Assembly: GCA_021234155.1 (NCBI GenBank)
Contig: JAJEKV010000025.1
Coordinates: 1,220,474-1,284,473 of the forward strand
Length of the DNA: 64,000 bases
Direction of reading: 5' to 3'
From: Isoetes taiwanensis
Taxonomy: Eukaryota; Streptophyta; Lycopodiopsida; Isoetales; Isoetaceae
Part shown: positions 10,001 to 18,399 of the stretch, one piece after another
How positions within the stretch are numbered: the first letter of the stretch is position 1
Layout of the letters: each line of letters starts with the position of its first letter
Notes under the pieces: model-generated
The model's database searches: none
The model's input: the letters and a program-made list of their open reading frames with translations, nothing else
Told to the model about the DNA's origin: nothing
Translations under genes and position numbers: made by a program

Positions 10001-10018
10001 CTGTTTGGTTCTCGCCAT
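10001..10018 (-). other. MARTKQ histone H3 N-terminal sequence at the ORF1 start
   Basis: ATG GCG AGA ACC AAA CAG encodes M-A-R-T-K-Q, identical to residues 1-5 of mature histone H3 plus the initiator Met. This includes the Lys equivalent to H3K4. The next residues (I-A-E-G) diverge from H3, so the K9 ARKS site is absent. Confidence 0.85.
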
Positions 10019-10230
10019 GTTCGACAGCTCGTCAATCCAATGTCGGGCGCCAAAGATCGCCTTAGGGAGCGGGAGCAGATTTCCAAGGCGGGAATGTACA
10101 AATAAGGGGGGGTCTACATCTATTTATAGCTTGGGCAATTTTAGGTCAAAATTCAAGTTGCTCTATTTAACGTGCCAAGGCACCTATTGAGTTAAAACAT
10201 ACACTTATTTCAGAGTTTTTATAAGCACTG

Positions 10231-10297
10231 GTCTCACACGTTGCGCCTCGTTCAAAAACTAGAGTTTTGTTTTTAGACCAGGCGCGACGTGTGAGAC
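10231..10297. repeat. 67-nt hairpin, copy 3 (upstream of ORF1)
   Basis: Same 67-nt unit with consensus arms; one loop change (aactagag). It lies 213 bp before the ORF1 ATG in the element's leader. The sequences between copies 3 and 4 are not similar to those between copies 1 and 2, so conservation is confined to the hairpin. Confidence 0.95.
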
Positions 10298-10422
10298 ATT
10301 GTACATTTTTGATTAATTTACATGATTGAAACATACTATTCTAACTAAATCTTACCTTAGAACTCGATTTACCATGTTACTTTTCTAAAATTCATGAAGT
10401 TTTAAGGTGTTCTTGGCCCAAT

Positions 10423-10489
10423 GTCTCACACGTTGCGCCTCGCTCAAAAACTGGAGTTTTGTTTTTAGACCAGGCGCGACGTGTGAGAC
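10423..10489. repeat. 67-nt hairpin, copy 4 (upstream of ORF1)
   Basis: Same unit, 192 bp from copy 3, with one change next to the left arm (cgctc for cgttc). It sits about 190 bp downstream of the primer binding site on the sense strand. Confidence 0.95.
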
Positions 10490-10681
10490 CACCTTGACTT
10501 AGAAGGTTTTGGCTCACTGTTTTAAGTCTTATTACGTTCCAATTCACTTAACTGTTACTAGCTTAGCATAAACTACAAAAATGAGAAAAAAAATTTCCCA
10601 CTTTTCGAGGTTTGAGGATCCTATCAAGTTAGTACTACTGGGAGCATGGTCAGTGCTTTGCTCTTGGTCTCCAAGAACATT

Positions 10682-10693
10682 GCTCTGATACCA
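10682..10693 (-). promoter_or_regulatory. Primer binding site, initiator-Met tRNA type
   Basis: The minus strand reads TGGTATCAGAGC one base after the end of the LTR. This is the usual plant LTR-retrotransposon site complementary to the 3' end of tRNA-iMet, where minus-strand DNA synthesis starts. It fixes the element's orientation and the inner border of the 5' LTR. Confidence 0.9.
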
Positions 10694-10694
10694 C

Positions 10695-10825
10695 TGTGAC
10701 GTCCCCTACTCGTATACAGTGCACTCACCATATACGAACAGGAGTTCATCCCCCATACCAGCTCCATACTGATATAGGGCCCTCCACATATCACTGCACC
10801 CGTAACGAGTCCCAGTGGGAAGAGT
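10695..10825 (-). repeat. 5' LTR, inner (3') part
   Basis: Begins on the plus strand with TGTGACGT next to the primer binding site and is cut at 10826 by the CACTA element. The last three bases (AGT, 10823-10825) are the CACTA target-site copy. The rest of the LTR continues at 27997. Confidence 0.75.
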
Positions 10826-10899
10826 CACTACAAGAGAAGGGGTCCATTAGTGTCATTGATTGTGTCGATATTTGGCCTAAAATGGCAACTTGAATTTTT

Positions 10900-11640
10900 T
10901 TAATAACCGACGCTATGGATGAGGCAACCCGGTGACACAAATGTGGCAATGAGAACGTCATATATAATGTCAGCACATTTGTCACTTATAACGTCATAAT
11001 GTTTGTCACTTATAACGTTAGAGACAATGTCACCTTTAACGTCAAATATAGTGTCGGAACTTTTGTCACCTACATTGCCACCTTTTATGTCAAATATAGT
11101 GTCGTAAGATTTTGTTACGCATAACGCGTCGGTGGCTACGTCACCGTTACGTCAAAACGGTGTCACCTAGAAGCCAACTATAATGTCAAGCATAATGCCA
11201 CTATTAACGTCATTGGTGAAGTTAAATATAGAGTCGTATGTAGCGTCATCTATAGTTCCACTTACAACTTCACATATACAGTCGCACACCACTCATAATG
11301 CTAAATTATGTCAAACCTAGTGTCACCTCTAATAGCATCTTTAATGACACTTATAAGACATCTATTTCCTCAATACTAATGTCACCTATGTTGCCAATAT
11401 CAATGTCATTTATTATATCGTCTATATTGTCAATAATAATGTCATTTCTTGATCCATTGTTGCGATATAATTAGTTTTTCTTGTGGCACTAGTAGCTTTT
11501 TTACTAGGCCAGCAATTGGGACAATATTAATGTTACGTATTGTGTCACTTCTATCATTGGATGATATAGATGTCATTGTTTATGTCGTGGTTAAGGTCAT
11601 AGATAGTGACATCTAGAGAGCCAATTATGCTTTAACAAAA
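10900..11640. repeat. Left subterminal repeat zone of the CACTA element
   Basis: Dense degenerate short motifs of the types TATAACGTCA, ATAGTGTC and TTTGTCACC recur every 15-30 bp. In CACTA elements such zones bind the transposition protein TNPA; that role is inferred here. A matching zone sits at the other end. Confidence 0.8.
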
Positions 11641-11649
11641 TCATTACAA

Positions 11650-14171
11650 GTGACCATTCAATGTCAAAACAATGGATTTTGTAATACAATCTTATAAATT
11701 CGCTTAGCCAGATGCATAAATTCAAGAATTGCTTTGTAATGTTTTTGTGATACAAAGCTCCCACAGCTTTTATCTACTCCATATGTGTATAACATGCAAG
11801 TTTTCAAGGCGTACGGTACTGGATGAAAAGGCGTGCTTCAATTTCTGCCCATCTATAGGCTTCAAACAGGAACCTAAATTGCTGAAAGCTTTTTGCATAG
11901 CAGATGTGTGCAGCTGCTACTTCAAAGACATTAGGAGCATATTGAACCTTGATATATTATCTTTGAGTGTCTTGTTGTTCCCCAATACAATGCCCAAATC
12001 TGCATCTGAATCCTGTTTCCAACCATTCAAATTGGGCAAGCTCTTTTAGCCATATACATGTGATTATTTTAGCATTTACAGAAAAATTTGAAGAGCATTT
12101 TTGAAACCTAATTTTAAGAGTTTTACTTACCGACAGAGGCCATGTAAAAATATCAATATCCTGTGATAGAGTTTAGAGAAACAGGGCAGTGATACTCGTC
12201 TAACAATACCGGAGCCAACTGAACATCTTCTTCTCTTGCATTTCGGTTCTGAAATCATTTTGTTTCTCTTGCAGGATCCAGATTCATGAACCTGCACAGT
12301 ATTGAAAGAAATAAGAAACAGGGTCAGTATATGCATTCGTCGAGCCATAGAAGCTAAATGACGGATTTTGATGTCATCTAACCCAATCTGCAAACTTGGG
12401 CTTCTGGGAACTGGCAGCATAGAACATGCAAGCGATTACAGATAGATTCGAATGCTTTGGCTTCACCATATGGCTTCCGGTGGCATCACGGCATCTCACT
12501 CCATACGAAAGCTTTTGGCCGCATTTCTTGCTCTCGGGCAGCTGCAACCCTAGCGAGCAACCCTAGCTAGCAGGGGCAGCTGGCTACCGCCAGCAACAGG
12601 GAGCCAGCAACGGGTTTCAAATCCATGTCTTCTTTTGAAACCTAGTAATTATTCATCAATGCCGTTAATGCACGTTTAAGGATTAATGACTTCACATGGA
12701 AATAGGCATAGGACAGCCAGACATGTCTATAAGAGGAACAAATAACCCTAATTTGGTTCAAAAAGCATGAGCAGATCAAGGCATATATTCACTTGTTGTA
12801 GAACAAACATCTGAAATGAGTATAAACTAGCAAAAATATGGGTAGAAGCAAGTAAAGGAAGTGAGCATCCAAGAAGCTATTACGAATGCTTGCATGGAGG
12901 TTGTCCAATTAGGGAAAAAAAATAGAGAGTTTTTATGATGGGCAAGTTATTGATATGTACAAAGGTGAATATAATCATCTGAGCCCGATGTTATGCTGGA
13001 GATCCATGTTTGCCAGAGATTTATCATGAAACGACGATCTTGGTAGATAGTGGACTGGTTTAATGGAGATTTAGAAGGCAATGACATTATAATCAGTGTA
13101 ATGGACCCAGAATATGGGCTGACGGGGCAAAATTGACACATTAGCTTTAGCTCCAGTGCCTAAGAAATGGAAAGGGTTCAGGCAGTCTTTTGAGGACCAG
13201 TTGAATTCTTTTCTATAAGCATCCCAACATTTTTGCTGTAAAGAATGCAATATGTCGGTTTCCACTCTGATAAAAATCTTTTACAGGCAGAGAAAATGTG
13301 TTTCCAATCAAGAGTGCATGTACGAGCATCTAAGATTTTGCTTCAAATCTACAAAATTATACTTGTTTTAGTTATACCTCGCCTTTTATGATTGACTACA
13401 AATATTTCACAGGTAAAAAATGTGTTTTCCAATCAAGAGTGCAGATACGAGCATGTAAGTTTTTGCTTCAAATTGAGAAGTTGTTATAGTTATACCTTGC
13501 CTTTTATGATTATCTGTTGGATTGCAGGGCACTTTGTGATTGTATTATTTGACCTTGAGTTGGAATCTTGCAATGAGTGCAACATTATTTATCCGTAATA
13601 TGTACTTTACATTGTACTTTACAAAACTGATGACATGTCACTCACAAGGCAATCATCATGGTGGACTAAGAAAGATTCATAAGGAAGCAATATTGGGAAC
13701 ATACATGGCAGGGAAATAGGCATGTTAAGCATGGGAGGCTAGAATGAAGTAAACAAGTATGGGATGTGGCTTGATCAAACTTTACCAAGGCAGAATCGTT
13801 TCATGGTTAAGGCAGACTGTTGCTTTAATGTAGCAACCATCATCCAATTAAATTGGGATTATGTCAACTCCAAAATCACGCCAACCTGCTATTGTCTTCT
13901 AGGGGGTTTTTGTTTTTTTTAATCTTTTTTTTTGGACTTCAAAAATAACATAAGGTTGCGATTCACGTGTGACTTTTCATATGCGAATTGAAATATGCAG
14001 AAATGAAGAGCAAGTTGCTAACATAGATGAGACAAATATTGCTTGCTCAATAGATGATAATATTAGGTTTGATAATAACAAATTGCATTATTTGCGAGGC
14101 AATTCCAGACTCGAAATTATCGATACATGGCACAAATATCATACAAAAATATCATATATTCCAATAAAACA
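11650..14171. other. CACTA interior with no recognised gene
   Basis: AT-rich sequence. Short open frames exist on both strands (for example 12127-12420 minus and 13071-13265 minus), but I recognise none. The only clear structure is the exon-like tandem duplication at 13293-13514. A small run of ctagc/cagcaac repeats lies at 12550-12610. Confidence 0.5.
13293..13514 (+). repeat. Tandem duplication of an exon-like segment
   Basis: Two diverged copies, 13293-13394 and 13417-13514, offset 124 bp. Each contains aatgtgttttccaatcaaga-like sequence followed by tacgagcat and ends in cttttatgatt. In the second copy the block is preceded by ACAG and followed by GTAAGT, which looks like a small exon (encoding NVFSNQECRYEH) with splice sites. 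In the first copy the donor is CTAAG, so that copy would not splice normally. Confidence 0.65.
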
Positions 14172-14715
14172 TTAAGGGATCAATCCATGTTTTTCCACGT
14201 ATTTAACAAGGTGTGGTTCCATGTCAGCCGTTCTATCCAGTTCTGGGTACGAATCTAACACTTCACCCACCGTCATCCCCATAGCCAAATTATGCATAAT
14301 AGACACAAACTTCACCAGAAAATCATCTGTCCCAAAGTTTTTTGGATCGTAAGATGGTGGATTCAGAGCCTGTGTTTGATTGTAGAAGCATTTGAGAGCA
14401 TCATCATCCACTATGATTATATCATCCTTATTCTCGATACCAAGTTCGTCCATCATGTTACTCAAGTGTTTGATGAAGATAGGCTTGCCTGTTGGATCCT
14501 TGGGATTAGTGAACTTCACACATTTGTTTTGATCCCAAAGGGTCAACCAATTTCTACGCATTTCCCCCAGTGCCTCCAAAGTATCCTTGATGTTCCTTAG
14601 TTCCATGGATGACCAAATACCAACTCGAAATAACCTGAATGCCTCGCCTAGCATCTCCTTCAAGCGCGGCCGCTGATAGATCCACTTGGTGTTTGATTCT
14701 ACCGTGTCCGATGAA
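14172..14715 (-). pseudogene. FCP1/NIF-type HAD phosphatase fragment inside the CACTA element
   Basis: About 180 codons resembling the second half of plant FCP1-homology (HAD superfamily) phosphatases. In order: a YQRPRLKEML-like start, FRVGIWSSM, then NWLTLWDQNKCVKF, KPIFIKHLSNM and the IIIVDDDALKC block with the HAD motif Asp pair. Family members remove phosphate from proteins such as the RNA polymerase II CTD. The N-terminal catalytic DxDxT motif is not found upstream, so this is a partial copy. It ends at a stop at 14172-14174. It was probably captured by the CACTA element, as it lies well inside its borders. Confidence 0.6.
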
Positions 14716-15378
14716 ACCGTTCTCTAGCCACTTTATTTTTCGGAAAAGTCTTGCAAAAGGACTCCGTTTAGGTTAACACCACAACCTTCTTAGAAACGCA
14801 ATGGAAGCTGAAACATCAAACATGTATCCGGGTCAAGAAGATACGATAACACAAACAATACAAACGGCGCCAAGCATGATTTGAAATAGTCATAACCAAA
14901 TCAAGGCCGGGTGATTTAGTTTGACAACGAAAAATAATCAAAGCACGCGCTTGGCGATTTAATTCAAAGGTAATACAAATTAAATCACGCGTGGCGCTAT
15001 TTCGTCGGCAAGGCCATACCTATCATCTTCGGGCCATTTTGCCGTCATCGGCCATTCTCCCCTCCGCCACCCTTAATCTTTCGTCTTCTTCCCGATTTGT
15101 TAGAATTGTTATTTTCTATTAGTTCCACTGCGTCCTTCTAACTCGACATTATTTTACTATTGATTTGGCAAACCACGCGGAATCACTAGAGCCGCCTTTC
15201 GTTGCCTTCATTTTCGGGTTTCTGTCCAATTATTTCATTGTTAACCCGTGAATCTACTCTATTGTTGCTTGCATCACCCGCAATGTGGGCAAGGATATTC
15301 CCTAAGTTCGCCGCCATCACAAAGGTACTTTGAGCAACCGGTTTAGCGGCTATTTGTTCATTCTTGCTTTCCTTATCG

Positions 15379-17609
15379 TCAGTAGATTACTAGTTCCCTC
15401 TCCAGAGCAACGTCCACTTTCGAATTGGACAAGTCTACGAGACTTTTGATTGCTGATGATTTCAGGTTGCCATAAGGGCCTTTAGGAGACTTGGCAAGCA
15501 CATGCATGAGGAATGGTTCAAGAAAGTCTTTGGCCTGCTCATCACTCACAAAGCAGTGACATCTTCTTGCACCCATAAGAGCCTCTCGGGCAATATAACC
15601 TCCAACATGAAGCTCCAAGCAAAAGTTGTATCAATTGGAGCAAATGCCTCGACGAGGTAAGCAGCCATAGGCGGGGAAATCCATTTTTATTTAGGGGCCC
15701 TTCTCCTTAGTTTGTAGCTCGTACTTGATTTCCCCACTTAGGAGGGGGTCCCGATCCTCATCCTCTTCTGACTCATCCTGTTCTGACTGATCCTGATCCG
15801 TATGAAAGAATATAGTTCTTAAGTCTGGATCATCTAGAAGAAAACATTCCCATGCACTGCTATTGTCACCCTTGGCCTTAGCAATATCATATTCCTCGTC
15901 TGACAGCATGGATATCATAATAAAGATCACATGTGCCATCTTCCGTTCTGTTCGCACTCATTATCCTTAACATCATATATTAGGCATCCCTCCCTAATAA
16001 CTTTGAGGCACTCCAGATCATGAGCAGCAGATAGTGCATGCAGATGTGACTCACCTGAAGGACAAACGATGACAATAGTGAAGGACCTCTCAGTTGTCAA
16101 TCCTATACAGCTGGTAAAGAAGCTACTGTAGTCCTTCTGGTTCATGCCCATATCTCCCTCCCCCCCCCGCCTGTCCAACACAAAGAGTGATATATTTTTA
16201 AGGCCAGAAGTTGAATCTGGCAAGAGACCTTTGTACCCAATGGAGACTGAATACTGGACAGTGTCGTCTTCTCCAGTAATCTTCTTCACAAGGGCCACTT
16301 TTCTTCTCAACTCAGCCAGTACCTTAGGGGGTAGAGTCTCCTTATGTTTTGTATTTTTAGCCTTCCAATTCTTTAGGAAGTCCTTTGACCAGAATACAAA
16401 CTTCTTGATGTCATCATTACTGACCTTGTATTTGTCCAAAGAATCCACCCCTCAGATAATGCCACATCCCCCGATAGCCTTTGTAACTCAGCTCCTACAG
16501 CTGACTTCATTGTACGTACATCCTTTACATGACTGCAGCACTCAACGAAGGACATCCTATCCTTGGTGAAAGCACCCTTCTTGTATAAGACTTCCTTCTT
16601 TAAGCACTGGTCTAAAACCCAAATGGTCTCAGCGTCGTCTAGCCCCTGAGTCTTTCTCATCTCTGTCACATTCAAGTCAAAGATGCTTACATCAACAGGA
16701 GGCACCCTACCCATAGTATCTGGCAGCTTCCCTTGTGCATAAGCGTCCCAGAATTCATTCCACTTGAGCCATACTGCCTCCTTACAAAACACAATCTTAT
16801 ACGAGTCTGTTGGTCATGACTGCTTTGGATGAGCTTTGTAAGGATCCGCAATGTCATCACCACCTTTTTCTTTGATTTTCTTGCGGTCTTCTTCTTCTCA
16901 GATAATTGTTATGATGCGAGTCCGCCTCCGCCAGCCTTGAATGCCTCAGACTTTGACCCGCCCTGTCTGGTGGGCAATGGGCAGCCATATTCCACCCACT
17001 GTTGACGGGCGTGGCGCAGTTGTTCAACGTATGGACTGCAATAGTACAGACATTGAATCAGTATCATAGAATAGAAACACGCCGGGCGTGATTTGAATAG
17101 AATTGATGAAGAGAAAAATCACGCCGGGCGTGAAATGAATAAAGTTACTAATGCAATTCACGCTAAAGTGCGCAAATCAAACAAATTTTCGACGCCGGCG
17201 CGTTTTCAAATCGAATTCGCGCGCGTGTTTTCAAATCAATTGGTTGACTTGAAAACACGCCGGGCGCGGAATTGATTGATTTCAAAACACGCCTGGCGTG
17301 AATTGGTTTGATTTGAAAGCACGCCTGGCGTGAATACAATTTATGAAACCAGGTTGATTACCTTTTGTATAGAAATGTCTTCCCCATTTCATTCAAAGTT
17401 GCACTAATCTCAGCCAAATCTGCGGTGAAGTATTGGCATCCAAGATACTGATACCTCCTATACGCATAGTGATTGTAGAACACTTTTTGGCCTCGTTTGT
17501 TCTCGCTTCGCCCGATGATGGCCTTTTGTGCCTCAACGGAATGCTGCCCGTCGATGATGACATATTTAATATCATCACTTGATAATAGCTCACGGACGTT
17601 CGCCCACAC
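15379..17609 (-). pseudogene. ParB-like plus beta-class DNA methyltransferase-like gene, decayed
   Basis: Several minus-strand frames appear to be one gene. 17609-17358 has VIIDGQHSVEAQKAI, resembling a ParB-type DGxHR box. 16792-16373 and 16448-15927 follow, with LFVLDRRGGEG and then TIVIVCPSGESHLHALSAA, placed like motif IV (normally DPPY-type) of amino-methyltransferases. 15957-15691 is an acidic linker. 15670-15379 reads WISPPMAAYLVEAF, then LELHVGGYIAREALMGARRC, resembling the motif X and motif I (FxGxG) region. The order ParB, IV, X, I matches beta-class N6-adenine/N4-cytosine enzymes. The catalytic PP is replaced by RR, and the frame changes at least three times, so this copy is dead. 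Family calls are my own by-eye inference. Confidence 0.4.
17075..17340. repeat. Cluster of CACGCC/GGCGTG palindromes
   Basis: At least five copies of a 13-14-bp inverted motif, CACGCCGGGCGTG or CACGCCTGGCGTG (near 17080, 17120, 17260, 17290 and 17320), separated by AT-rich spacers that often contain TTTGAAA or TTTCAAA. Isolated relatives occur at about 18597, 20808 and 20852. This is a repeat family of the CACTA interior, not a gene. Confidence 0.7.
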
Positions 17610-18399
17610 AAAGAAGCTTGTTCGAGATCATATCCCAAGGTAGCACATCCGGCCTGGCATAGGCATTTGACTGGATTACTAATCATGCTCGAACAATCTC
17701 CATGGCATGTGCTGGATCATATCTCCGCTAACATAAATGGAGCTTGGTGAACGGATGAGGGACTTCACATGGATCTAAAAAGTTTCCTTAAGACCCAATG
17801 GATAATGGTCACTGCGTACTTATTCAAATTTTGTTCATGGCCTCTAGTCTGCGCCACTCCCTCTGTTCATTCTCAAAAAGCGAAGCCTCCATGCCTTCCG
17901 ACAACCTGCAAGGGTTGAACATTCTTCCCTAGATCTAGGACCCTTTTAGAAGCTTTCAAGTCAGCTAATTCCCTAGCTTGCCGCAAATAGTGACTTGGTG
18001 TCGGTTTAGTGAACATGCCTCACGCATGTACCGTAACCCCTTGGCAAATAGATATTGGGCGAATCGCTACATTGGTTGGCCAACCATACTTAAAACATGT
18101 CTCACCGCTCACATCTGTCTTCATGAACGTATCCTTGTATGAGAGTTACAAAGTTGAGTAAGTCCGAGCAGATCTTTCTTCCGCTTCGCGGTAATCTCCA
18201 AGAGCAATTTGATGGGGTGTCATCCTCTTCCTCACAAGAGATTAGGATCCCTTGTTTGGCCATCTTGTCCGCCTTCCTTTTTCCTCGAAGAGAGTTAAGT
18301 CGAGCTTGCCATTTGTCTTGGCAAGGTCAACGCACCACTCGCACCCTCGCCCATTTCCTCTTCGTATGTGCGGTCGGGGGTGGTTGCTATAAGAATCGG

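Larger units (their letters stand above)
8707..10018 (-). pseudogene. ORF1: histone H3-like protein with an MARTKQ start and a long charged linker
   Basis: About 437 codons from an ATG at 10018 in good context (AACATGGCG) to a stop at 8707-8709. The first six residues are M-A-R-T-K-Q, as in histone H3. The frame then meets a TAA (codon 19), and at least three frame changes follow (near 9905, 9600 and 9090), plus a TAG near 9175. Read across them, the order is: H3-like N-terminus; Glu/Lys-rich helix-prone linker (about 9900-9440, with runs such as EEELKK-type repeats); Pro/Gln-rich segment (about 9440-9180); Lys/Pro-rich basic segment (KPKLPKKPTKKKASRK, about 9040-9000); and an H3 histone fold to the end. 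It is the first ORF after the primer binding site and two hairpins. Confidence 0.75.
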
